17,575 nucleotides of DNA, taken from contig JAYUOV010000075.1 of NCBI GenBank assembly GCA_043760535.1, positions 1-17,575 of the forward strand. The letters are read 5' to 3'. How positions within the stretch are numbered: position 1 is the stretch's first letter; each line of letters opens with the position of its first letter. A model generated the notes under the pieces. The model was not told the DNA's origin. It did no database searches and worked only from the letters and a program-made list of their open reading frames with translations. Shown in pieces: positions 5,502 through 12,792 of this stretch. A program made the position numbers and the translations under genes. Source of the DNA: JAZKFT01 sp043760535 (GTDB lineage: Bacteria; Bacteroidota; Bacteroidia; Chitinophagales; Chitinophagaceae).

Positions 5502-6136
5502 GAGTAAAAGTGTGCGGCCTTACCCAAATGGAGCAATTAAGCCAGCTAGACGAACTAGGCGTAACATTTGGCGGCATGATTTTTTATCCCAAAAGCCCAC
5601 GCTTTGTGCTCAAACACATGAACAGCATGGAGGTAAAAAAATACAAAGGAAAGATTAATAAAGTAGGTGTTTTTGTAAATGCTACCTATGATGAAATAAT
5701 GAACCATGCCGAAAATTTTGGCCTGCAAATGGTACAGCTACACGGCGATGAAACACCCAAATTTTGCGAACGTCTTAGCGAACAACTCGAGGTTATCAAA
5801 GCCTTTCGCATTGGCCCCGACGACCCCATTGATTTTAAAATACGCCACTACCACGAAGTGTGCGATGTCTTCCTGTTCGACACTGCCGGCGAAACCTACG
5901 GCGGTACAGGCCACAAATTCGATTGGGATGCCCTGCACAATGCAGGCATCGATAAGCCCTTTATGCTCAGCGGCGGCATTAGCCCTAATGATGCCGCCAT
6001 CGTAAAAAACTTTCAGCAAGGCGCCAACGGCAAATGGCTTTTCGGCATAGACATTAATAGCAAATTCGAAACCGAACCCGGCCTAAAAAACATGGAATTG
6101 GTAAAGAGATTTGTGGAAGAACTAAAAACTGTATGA
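5498..6136 (+). CDS. trpF: Phosphoribosylanthranilate isomerase (TrpF)
   Basis: Isomerises phosphoribosylanthranilate to the substrate of TrpC. The 212-residue length is normal. KVCGLT at the N terminus holds the catalytic Cys6, and Asp128 in LFDTAG is the expected general acid. Family landmarks are FYPKSPR (29-35), VQLHGDE (79-85), LSGGI (157-161) and the late phosphate-site stretch GIDINSKFETEPGLKN (183-198). The 4-nt overlap with trpC and the shared strand make it the last visible gene of the operon. Canonical Bacteroidota trp operons often continue into trpB and trpA, but here about 1 kb of spacer follows and no trpBA is present. No clear terminator is visible directly after it. Confidence 0.95.
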   Translation: MRVKVCGLTQMEQLSQLDELGVTFGGMIFYPKSPRFVLKHMNSMEVKKYKGKINKVGVFVNATYDEIMNHAENFGLQMVQLHGDETPKFCERLSEQLEVIKAFRIGPDDPIDFKIRHYHEVCDVFLFDTAGETYGGTGHKFDWDALHNAGIDKPFMLSGGISPNDAAIVKNFQQGANGKWLFGIDINSKFETEPGLKNMELVKRFVEELKTV

Positions 6137-6220
6137 ACCAACGAAATGCAGCGGGGCAGGCTTGTTTTAAGTAGATTAGTTGTATTGAAACTAAAGCTAT
6201 TTATATTCTTATTAGCCAGG

Positions 6221-6312
6221 AGCCAGTACTACTATTAGGTAACATTGGCGAACGTATTTAATCCCATAGCATTACGGCACTCCGTTCAACTGCAATGCTA
6301 CTATTGGGCATC
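6221..6312 (+). repeat. Family 2 repeat after trpF
   Basis: It shares with 2091-2182 the blocks AGTACTACTATT, ACATTGGCGAAC, ATAGCATTACGG, CCGTTCAAC, CTACTATTGGGCATCAT. The central hairpin present in that copy is degraded here. Its far end overlaps the last codons of the decayed gene read on the opposite strand. Confidence 0.65.
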
Positions 6313-6753
6313 ATTCGTTTTAAAAATCCCCACAAAAAATAAGACAGCCATTACGGCAAAGGTTCTGGCCAAGCTAAATCCTGTAGAACCAAAAATTAAT
6401 AACATCCAGATTCACCCAATCACCATTAATCTCGAAGGATAAATGATATGCATTTTCAAAAAACCTCACTTTTAAATCGAAATTACCCACAACAGTTGCC
6501 GACTCAGTTAATATGACCTGTAATGACCTTGTATCGACTTCTTCTAGGTGAAAAAGCGATTCTAATAAATCAATGTATTGTTAAAGGGAATAAAAATCTT
6601 CTGCTTCTCCAAAACCCATTTTTCTACATTGGTGATGCTTAAAAATTTCATCGTTTTATCGTAGTGTTAAAGATAAAAAGCTGAATTAGGATCGCTTTTT
6701 ATGCCAGCTTTATAGCTTTTTAATATACTGCTTATCTCTTGTAGATATTTCAT
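6301..6753 (-). pseudogene. Decayed small protein gene of unknown family
   Basis: Read from ATG at 6753, the frame gives MKYLQEISSILKSYKAG and then meets TAA (6667-6669). It continues in the same frame as HYDKTMKFLSITNVEKWVLE. Near 6580 it must shift frame into a 68-codon open segment (6580-6377) that reads QYIDLLESLFHLEEVDTRSL at first and LSFEINGDWVNLDVINF late. It then shifts back near 6380 into a hydrophobic end, SLARTFAVMAVLFFVGIF, with stop TAG at 6301-6303. The two shifts compensate, for about 150 codons in total. One nonsense and two frameshift lesions in a protein-like sequence point to a dead gene. I do not recognise the family. Sequencing error is an alternative for the shifts but hardly for all three lesions. 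Confidence 0.5.
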
Positions 6754-7069
6754 ACTTTAGTTATGATTTTTTATTATTCAAGATAATTCAAACATAACCC
6801 ATTTGCTATTTTGAAAGCAAGTAAGTGCTTTTGAGGATTCATCTTCTAGCCTTAGTGGAAGACCTCCCCGAACACCGATTATAAGCAACCTAAAATTATG
6901 GCATTCTATTTTGACACTTGTTCAGTATCAAACAAAAAGTTGTAAAATTTATCAAATTCGTGGTTGGCGAGTACACCGGCCACGGCACAAGCAGCTCTAA
7001 AACCCCATAATTTTCCACTATAAACTGCTGTAATCCCTGTTAACCTTTCAGCAACTTTGCTTTTTTGCC

Positions 7070-7099
7070 TTGCTGCCCCGCCGTTTAGCCTTACTTTCG
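7070..7099 (+). promoter_or_regulatory. Candidate promoter of typA
   Basis: TTG (7070-7072), 19 nt, then TACTTTCG (7092-7099), one mismatch from the Bacteroidota -7 element TAnnTTTG at normal spacing. It would give a 5' UTR of roughly 85-90 nt before the typA ATG at 7192. Confidence 0.45.
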
Positions 7100-7191
7100 C
7101 CGCCAATTTGGTATATTGACCTGTTCTGTAACCGACTTATTACAACAAATTACTGCCCAGCCAATAACCCAACTAACTAATAAACATACAA

Positions 7192-9003
7192 ATGAACATC
7201 CGTAACATCGCCATCATTGCCCACGTAGATCACGGCAAAACAACTTTGGTGGACAAAATTTTGCACAGCACAAACGTGTTTCGTGCCAACCAGGAAACTG
7301 GTGACCTGATCATGGATAACAACGACCTGGAAAGGGAACGTGGTATCACCATCCTTAGTAAGAACATTTCGGTTCAGTACAAAGATGTAAAAATCAATGT
7401 GATAGATACACCGGGCCACGCCGACTTTGGCGGTGAAGTGGAACGTGTATTAAAAATGGCCGATGGAGTGTGTTTGCTGGTAGATGCCTTTGAAGGCCCG
7501 ATGCCGCAAACCCGTTTTGTATTGCAGAAGGCATTACAACTGAACCTGAAACCGATTGTTATTATTAATAAAGTGGATAAACCAAACTGCCGCCCCGATG
7601 AGGTGCATGATGCGGTTTTCGAACTGTTTTTTAACCTCGATGCTACCGAAGAGCAATTGAATTTCCCTACGTTTTACGGTTCCAGCAAACAAGGTTGGTT
7701 TAATACTTCCTTAGAGCCTACCGATAATATTTTTGCCCTGCTAGATGGTGTACTTGAATTTGTACCACCTGCCGAAGAGAAAGAAGGTACCCTGCAATTG
7801 CAAATTACATCACTAGATTATAGTTCTTTCCTTGGTCGTATTGCAGTAGGCAAAATAGCCCGTGGCGTTATAAAAGAAGGCCAGGCAATACAGCTTTGCA
7901 AACTAGATGGCAGTTTTGTAAAAACCCGTGTTAAAGAATTATACGTTTTCGAAAGCCTTGGCAAGAAAAAAGTAACTGAAGTAAAAGCCGGTGACATTTG
8001 TGCAGTAGTAGGTATTGAAGGTTTCAATATTGGTGAAACCATTGCCGATTTCGAAAATCCTGAAGCACTACCGGTTATACCAATAGACGAGCCTACGATG
8101 AACATGCAGTTTAGCATTAACAATTCACCGTTTTTTGGCCGCGATGGTAAATTTGTTACCAGCCGAAACATACGAGACAGGTTAATGAAAGAACTGGAAA
8201 AAAACCTGGCCCTTCGTGTAGAAGATACCGAAGATGCCGATAAATTCATGGTGTTTGGCCGTGGTATCTTGCACCTGAGCGTACTGGTAGAAACCATGCG
8301 CCGCGAAGGTTACGAAATGACAATTGGTAACCCGCAGGTAATTGTAAAAGAAATAGATGGTAAAAAATGTGAGCCGTACGAGGTATTGGTGGTAGATGTA
8401 CCACAGGAATTTAGCGGTAAAGTGATAGACCTTGTTACCCAAAAGAAAGGCGAAATGCTGATAATGGAAAGCAAGGGCGAAATGCAACATTTGGAATTTG
8501 AAATTCCGAGCCGTGGCTTAATCGGTTTGCGTAGCCAAATGCTTACCAACACTACAGGCGAAGCTGTAATGGCGCATCGCTTTAGCGAATACAAGCCCTG
8601 GAAAGGCCCGATTCCCGGCCGTAGCAATGGTGTGTTGCTAAGCAAAAACACAGAAAAAACAACTGGTTACTCTATAGATAAATTACAAGACAGGGGAACC
8701 TTCTTTGTAGATCCGGGAGAAGAGGTGTATGTAGGACAAATAATAGCCGAACACATTAAACCAGGCGACCTGAACGTAAACGCTACCGAACCTAAAAAAC
8801 TTACCAACCACCGTGCTAGTGGAACGGACGATGCAAGCCGCATTGCTCCTAAAACTTTATTTACTTTGGAAGAGTGCATGGAGTACATTCAGCAGGATGA
8901 GTGTATTGAGGTAACACCTAAAAACATAAGAATGCGTAAAGTGATACTGAATGAGGACGACCGTAAGAAAGTGCAGAAGCGTATGGAGGCGGAAGCATCT
9001 TAA
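7192..9003 (+). CDS. typA: Ribosome-associated GTPase TypA/BipA
   Basis: Translational GTPase of the EF-G/LepA class that binds ribosomes and is linked to late 50S assembly and stress or low-temperature growth. The 603 residues match the family. G motifs are intact: AHVDHGKTT (10-18), ERGIT (49-53, switch I), DTPGH (72-76) and NKVD (126-129). An EF-Tu-like domain 2 follows (about 200-290). The EF-G-like domains III and V with the TypA-specific C-terminal domain are recognisable from PSRGLIGLRS, NTEKTTGYSIDKLQDRG and LTNHRASGTDDASRIAP. The start codon begins directly with the family's usual MNIRNIAIIAHVDHGKTTL. It is transcribed alone, judging from its own candidate promoter upstream and a strong terminator downstream. 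It ends with a double stop (TAA TAA). Confidence 0.97.
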   Translation: MNIRNIAIIAHVDHGKTTLVDKILHSTNVFRANQETGDLIMDNNDLERERGITILSKNISVQYKDVKINVIDTPGHADFGGEVERVLKMADGVCLLVDAFEGPMPQTRFVLQKALQLNLKPIVIINKVDKPNCRPDEVHDAVFELFFNLDATEEQLNFPTFYGSSKQGWFNTSLEPTDNIFALLDGVLEFVPPAEEKEGTLQLQITSLDYSSFLGRIAVGKIARGVIKEGQAIQLCKLDGSFVKTRVKELYVFESLGKKKVTEVKAGDICAVVGIEGFNIGETIADFENPEALPVIPIDEPTMNMQFSINNSPFFGRDGKFVTSRNIRDRLMKELEKNLALRVEDTEDADKFMVFGRGILHLSVLVETMRREGYEMTIGNPQVIVKEIDGKKCEPYEVLVVDVPQEFSGKVIDLVTQKKGEMLIMESKGEMQHLEFEIPSRGLIGLRSQMLTNTTGEAVMAHRFSEYKPWKGPIPGRSNGVLLSKNTEKTTGYSIDKLQDRGTFFVDPGEEVYVGQIIAEHIKPGDLNVNATEPKKLTNHRASGTDDASRIAPKTLFTLEECMEYIQQDECIEVTPKNIRMRKVILNEDDRKKVQKRMEAEAS

Positions 9004-9033
9004 TAAAGTAAATAGTCATTAGCTGATAATAAT

Positions 9034-9069
9034 TAAAAAAAGCACCATATTAGTATGGTGCTTTTTTTG
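9034..9069 (+). terminator. Intrinsic terminator after typA
   Basis: AGCACCATA (9041-9049) and TATGGTGCT (9054-9062) form a perfect 9-bp stem around the loop TTAG. Flanking A and T runs extend the stem and give a T-tract. The symmetry means it could also stop minus-strand transcription coming from the 9677-11037 genes. Confidence 0.9.
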
Positions 9070-9676
9070 GCTCTAAAAAATTACACTCTAGTACAGACAT
9101 GGCTATTATTAGTACCGCTTTGTAACTGGTTCAGGTATGAGTTGGTGTACATTATGGGCTGCCATCCTCTGCATATTGGTGTTATTTTGCTATAAATTTT
9201 GTGCAGGCATATATTTTAAATCAAGTAACGAAGCAGTACGGGCCGATAGGCCAGCGATGGTGTGGATAATCAGGCATATTAATATAACAAAACCTGTGAA
9301 ATTTTTTCAGATTAACGGTTACTTTTTACATCTTGGGTTGCTGTTCTTTTAACTGCAGAAATAAAGGCTAAATTACAAGGGGCTAATCTAAACATTCATC
9401 CAAAATACTGTTGGCATGGTAATAAAATTAAGTAATATTTTATATATAATTAATATAAATTATACCGCCATGGTCAAAATATACGTAATGTAATACAGAT
9501 ACTTTTTTCGGTAAATACATACCCCCACACCAGCATAAACATGGCTCGATAAATCATGGTGCCTATTAACAATAAGTACAGCCAGTTTGGCTGCACCATG
9601 GTAGTAAAAAAAATCCAATTGAGAGCTACAAAGATAGCAGCCCTTAGCTGAACAATTAGTACCCAAAAAAGTAGCT
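9070..9676. other. Spacer between typA and the thioredoxin-like gene
   Basis: There is no convincing plus-strand gene. Contents are an isolated AATACTGTTGG string near 9402 that resembles the direct repeat at 106-164, a very AT-rich stretch (about 9423-9465), and a doubtful small membrane ORF on the minus strand (9474-9599). A 71-codon plus-strand frame at 9137-9352 looks like chance. Confidence 0.5.
9474..9599 (-). CDS. Possible small membrane protein or gene remnant
   Basis: From ATG at 9599 the frame encodes 41 residues beginning MVQPNWLYLLLIGTMIYRAM, followed by FMLVWGYVF, with one or two membrane-spanning stretches. The same frame stays open and hydrophobic further upstream to about 9683 (VKLLFWVLIVQL, AAIFVALNWIFF) but has no ATG, GTG or TTG start there. 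It directly follows the end of the thioredoxin-like gene in another frame. It could be a 41-residue membrane protein, or the tail of a longer membrane protein that lost its start. I do not recognise the family. Confidence 0.3.
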   Translation of the reverse strand: MVQPNWLYLLLIGTMIYRAMFMLVWGYVFTEKSICITLRIF

Positions 9677-10273
9677 TTACTGTATGGCTGCCACCATCTC
9701 ACCCAGTTCTTTATCTACAAAAGTGGTTTTACCAAACTCTACTATGCGTCCCACTTCTTTACCATCTTTTAATACAATACAGGTAGGTACATTGGTAACA
9801 TTGAAAACTTTGTGCAGGTTAGCCACAGTTGTTTTAGCCCTATCTACAGCCACCAGCAGCAATCGTTCATTGGGATATTGGGCGGCTTGTAGCAGGGATA
9901 AATATTTGGGCAAAAGTTGCTGAGAATCTTCGCACCAGGTGCCGCCAAAAATTACGATGCTTATTTTATCGGCTTTGGCAGCCACGGCCGCTACCGCATC
10001 TGCACTAGGTTTGGTAAGCTTTACATTTTGTGCATACCACTTAAAGGCGGTGTCCTGTGTTATTTGTTCTTTAAACAAAATGCCCTTCAGCATTTTACTG
10101 CCGTCTTGGTCTTTCAGCACTTCAAACAGTTTTATTTCTGGCACCGTTTTTTCAATGTTCGAAATTTGTGTGTACTTACAGGAAAACAACAAACAAACTG
10201 CAAATGGCAGCAGAAAAAATGCAGCAGAAAATTTATAATATGTAGTATTCCATTTACAATAAGAAAGCATCAT
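9677..10273 (-). CDS. Thioredoxin-fold lipoprotein with a single active-site Cys
   Basis: This 198-residue protein has a signal segment (about residues 12-31) ending in lipobox LLFSC (Cys32), so it is probably a lipoprotein in the cell envelope. The C-terminal half is a thioredoxin fold: ISIVIFGGTWCEDSQQLLP carries the active-site position, and NVPTCIVLKDGKEV supplies the cis-Pro loop and following strand. The usual CxxC is CxxS here (Cys114-Glu-Asp-Ser117), so ordinary dithiol oxidoreductase chemistry is not expected. A monothiol, isomerase-like or binding role is possible. It overlaps the upstream regulator gene by 4 nt (ATGA at 10270-10273), which implies co-transcription and coupled translation. 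The start follows from this overlap and the signal peptide. Confidence 0.8.
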   Translation of the reverse strand: MMLSYCKWNTTYYKFSAAFFLLPFAVCLLFSCKYTQISNIEKTVPEIKLFEVLKDQDGSKMLKGILFKEQITQDTAFKWYAQNVKLTKPSADAVAAVAAKADKISIVIFGGTWCEDSQQLLPKYLSLLQAAQYPNERLLLVAVDRAKTTVANLHKVFNVTNVPTCIVLKDGKEVGRIVEFGKTTFVDKELGEMVAAIQ

Positions 10274-11037
10274 AGGTTGGCTTTTAGTGAGGTTAAAAAA
10301 GAACGTAGTTTTTCTAAAGATTGTACAGCAGCAAAAGTATCGGCTGCCCGTTGCTTTTGTTGTTTAATAAAGTTTTTAGCCCCATCTATAGTAAATTTTC
10401 TTTTGCGTATTAGGTAATAAATCAGTTCCACGTTTTTAATATCAACAGGGCGAAAATACCGGTCGCCTTTTTTATTTTTCATTGGGTTTAATATGTCGAA
10501 TTCGTTTTCCCAATGTCGCAGCATGGATTGGTTTATATGAAACATTTCCGAAACCGCACCCATAGTATAGTATTGTTTTTGGTACAGCTCCTCATCTGCA
10601 GGTATGCTTGTAGGTGCCGAAAACGACTCCATGCTAGGGGCCGTTTTTTTATGCAGTCCGCCTTTTTTATAATCATCATCATTTCTTTCTACAGGCGTAG
10701 TAAGGTCAAATTCCTTTTTTAATTTCGCTTTAATCCGTTCTATTAAATCGGCACTATCGGCAGCTTCAGTTCGCTTTTCGCCACCGGGCTTTTTCATTTG
10801 TTTCATCTTCACCTTTATCTGGTCGTTCACCACCATTTCGGTACCCATTGGGTTGGTCATAATATTGCCCGTATGCATTTCTGTATTTTTTGCTGCCGCA
10901 TTTTCCGTCAAATTTTTGGCAGCCGGTTTTTCTGCCAAAGTTTTATTGGGCTTAGGCGTTTCGGTAAGCGTTCCAAAAATGTCTATTTGCTGCATGTAGT
11001 AAAAATAGGGAATGCCACGATTGATAGGAACATGCAA
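10270..11037 (-). CDS. MerR-family transcriptional regulator with long N-terminal extension
   Basis: The DNA-binding region lies near the C terminus (about 156-225 of 255). It has the winged-helix MerR pattern YYTMGAVSEMFHINQSMLRH, then WENEFDILNP, a basic wing KNKKGDRYFRPVDI, and a helical LIYYLIRKRKFTIDGAKNFI. The first about 140 residues are hydrophilic, rich in Lys, Ala and Thr, and probably disordered. No effector-binding domain is visible. The most upstream ATG is 11037, but the ATG at 10995 (MQQIDIFGTL, 241 residues) is equally or more plausible, because the extra 14 residues are not obviously protein-like. The gene is coupled to the thioredoxin-like lipoprotein and divergent from rlmD. 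Its target is unknown. Confidence 0.82.
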   Translation of the reverse strand: MHVPINRGIPYFYYMQQIDIFGTLTETPKPNKTLAEKPAAKNLTENAAAKNTEMHTGNIMTNPMGTEMVVNDQIKVKMKQMKKPGGEKRTEAADSADLIERIKAKLKKEFDLTTPVERNDDDYKKGGLHKKTAPSMESFSAPTSIPADEELYQKQYYTMGAVSEMFHINQSMLRHWENEFDILNPMKNKKGDRYFRPVDIKNVELIYYLIRKRKFTIDGAKNFIKQQKQRAADTFAAVQSLEKLRSFLTSLKANL

Positions 11038-11056
11038 GTTGCAATTAAAATAATCG

Positions 11057-11065
11057 CCCCCCCCC
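11057..11065. repeat. Poly-C tract of nine in the divergent spacer
   Basis: Nine consecutive C (Gs on the minus strand) lie 20 nt upstream of the 11037 ATG, or 62 nt upstream of the 10995 ATG, of the MerR gene. Long G/C homopolymers are prone to slippage, and here the tract sits in or next to the regulator's promoter or 5' UTR. It may also simply be a site of sequencing uncertainty. Confidence 0.6.
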
Positions 11066-11303
11066 TTTTTATCACCCGTTCACAATTGGAAAAAAAATAA
11101 CCCCAAAATGCTAATTTATTTCTTTTGGCTGTATTTAAAATTATCGAAAACTTTTTTGCCCCCTTTTTTCTCCGTAAAACAATCGGAACAAGAAAGGAGT
11201 GCTTCTCAGCCATCGCTTCTTCATATTTACAAGGTTTTAATGAGTAACCATTTTAAATACTCTTTACTCCTTTCTGGCTTCGTTCTTTGTGGCCTAACAA
11301 TAT

Positions 11304-11311
11304 TAGATTTG
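11304..11311 (+). promoter_or_regulatory. Candidate -7 element directly upstream of rlmD
   Basis: TAGATTTG is an exact match to TAnnTTTG and ends only 5 nt before the GTG start at 11316. No good -33 TTG lies 19-21 nt upstream. If used, transcription would begin at about the start codon and the message would be leaderless. Confidence 0.4.
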
Positions 11312-11315
11312 CCCC

Positions 11316-12728
11316 GTGAAAAAAAATAAGAAAATCATCCTCACCAATGTGCTTGTGGAAGATTATGCCGCCGAAGGCAAAAGCCTGGCACATGTAGATG
11401 GTAAGGTGATATTTATAGAAAAGGCCGTGCCGGGAGATGTGGTGGACATCAGGCTGCTTAAAAATAAAAAAGACTGGGCCGAAGGCCATCCCGTTTTTTT
11501 TCACTCCTATGCTGCCGACAGGCTAGAGCCATTTTGTAGCCATTTTGGGGTTTGCGGCGGTTGCAAATGGCAAATGCTGCCATACGCAAAACAATTGCAA
11601 TACAAGCAGCAGCAAGTGGCCGATCAGTTACAACGTATTGGCCATATACAACTGCCCGAAATGATGCCCATTATCGGCGGAGCCGAACAGCGCTACTACC
11701 GCAATAAGCTGGAATTTACTTTTGCCAATAAAAAATACCTCACCAACGAAGAAGTAAAAGACGAAGCCGTATCGCAGTACGAAAACGTAGCCGGCTTCCA
11801 CGCCCCGGGCGTGTTTGATAAAGTGGTGGATATAGATGTATGCTACCTGCAGCACGAACCTACCAACCGCATACGCAAGTTGGTAAAAAACTTTGCCTTA
11901 GCAAATGGCTATACTTTTTACGATATAAGAATGCATACTGGCTGGCTGCGTACCATGCAGGTACGCCTATGTACCACTGGTGAAATTATGGTGAACATTG
12001 TGGTAGCCCACCAACAAGACGAATGGCTGAAAGCCTTGCTGGATCATGTAATGGAGCAGGAACCAACTATTACTACGCTACTCTATACCATTAACCAAAA
12101 GTGGAACGATAGCCTTTACGACCAAACACCAATAACATGGCATGGCCCCGGTTTTGCCATGGAAGTACTGGAAGATTATAAATTTAAAATAGGTCCGAAA
12201 TCATTTTTCCAGACCAATACCAAACAGGCCGAGAACCTGTACCGGATTACCCGTGATTTTGCGGAACTTGATGGGACCCAAACCGTGTACGACCTTTATT
12301 GTGGTACGGGTAGCATAGGTATTTTTGTAAGCCGTTTGGCTAAAAAAATAATTGGAGTAGAAATGATAGATGCGGCTATAGTCGATGCTAAAGAAAATGC
12401 AGCCCTCAATAGTATTACCCATGCCGAATTTTTTGCCGGCGATGTAGCCGATGTGTGTACGCCTGCTTTTTTTACCAAACATGGCCGCCCCGATGTTATT
12501 ATTACCGACCCGCCCCGGGCTGGTATGCACGAAAAACTGGTGTACCAAATACTAGCCATGGATGCACCCATAGTAGTGTATGTAAGCTGCAACCCCGCCA
12601 CACAGGCAAGAGATTTAAAACTGCTAAATGAAAAATATGAGGTGACCAAAATGCAGCCGGTAGATATGTTTCCGCACACACACCATACAGAAAATGTGGT
12701 GCAGTTAAAAAAGCGGAACAATATTTAA
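11316..12728 (+). CDS. rlmD: 23S rRNA (uracil-5-)-methyltransferase, RlmD/TrmA family
   Basis: SAM-dependent methyltransferase making 5-methyluridine in RNA, most likely 23S rRNA U1939 by family assignment; a related RlmC or TrmA-type specificity cannot be excluded. The 470 residues comprise an N-terminal TRAM domain (about 6-60) and an iron-sulfur cluster region with Cys74, Cys80, Cys83 and probably Cys176. The Rossmann methyltransferase domain has motif DLYCGTGSIG (326-335), DPPRAG (398-403), catalytic Cys425 in VSCNPAT, and Glu459 in HTENVV. The start is GTG. The TRAM domain begins almost at once, so no downstream start fits. The gene is first of a same-strand set with the rhomboid genes (64 nt to the next). 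Confidence 0.93.
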   Translation: MKKNKKIILTNVLVEDYAAEGKSLAHVDGKVIFIEKAVPGDVVDIRLLKNKKDWAEGHPVFFHSYAADRLEPFCSHFGVCGGCKWQMLPYAKQLQYKQQQVADQLQRIGHIQLPEMMPIIGGAEQRYYRNKLEFTFANKKYLTNEEVKDEAVSQYENVAGFHAPGVFDKVVDIDVCYLQHEPTNRIRKLVKNFALANGYTFYDIRMHTGWLRTMQVRLCTTGEIMVNIVVAHQQDEWLKALLDHVMEQEPTITTLLYTINQKWNDSLYDQTPITWHGPGFAMEVLEDYKFKIGPKSFFQTNTKQAENLYRITRDFAELDGTQTVYDLYCGTGSIGIFVSRLAKKIIGVEMIDAAIVDAKENAALNSITHAEFFAGDVADVCTPAFFTKHGRPDVIITDPPRAGMHEKLVYQILAMDAPIVVYVSCNPATQARDLKLLNEKYEVTKMQPVDMFPHTHHTENVVQLKKRNNI

Positions 12729-12792
12729 CCAATGCAACCTTACCCAAACCGTACTTGTCTTAAACCAATATAAACAGGGGAGCACCTACAAT

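Larger units (their letters stand above)
6137..7191. other. 1-kb spacer between trpF and typA
   Basis: It contains a family 2 repeat (6221-6312), a degraded minus-strand gene (6301-6753) and a candidate typA promoter (7070-7099). The remainder (about 6137-6210 and 6760-7060) shows no convincing gene, RNA or repeat. A 66-codon minus-strand frame at 6906-7106 has no recognisable family and overlaps the promoter. trpB and trpA are absent. Confidence 0.6.

Noticed and set aside
4949..5536. 195-codon minus-strand frame across trpC
   Set aside because: Antisense shadow of trpC, which has complete catalytic motifs on the plus strand.
6906..7106. 66-codon minus-strand frame before typA
   Set aside because: Plausible codons, but no recognised family, no upstream signals, and it overlaps the candidate typA promoter; not enough to call a gene.
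7818..8297. 159-codon minus-strand frame inside typA
   Set aside because: Antisense shadow of typA with low-complexity Ser/Arg-rich composition and no family resemblance.
9137..9352. 71-codon plus-strand frame downstream of the typA terminator
   Set aside because: Aromatic/Cys-rich translation, no homology I can recognise, no promoter match.
9917..10417. 166-codon plus-strand frame across the thioredoxin-like and MerR genes
   Set aside because: Shadow of two well supported overlapping minus-strand genes; Cys/Phe-rich translation typical of antisense frames.
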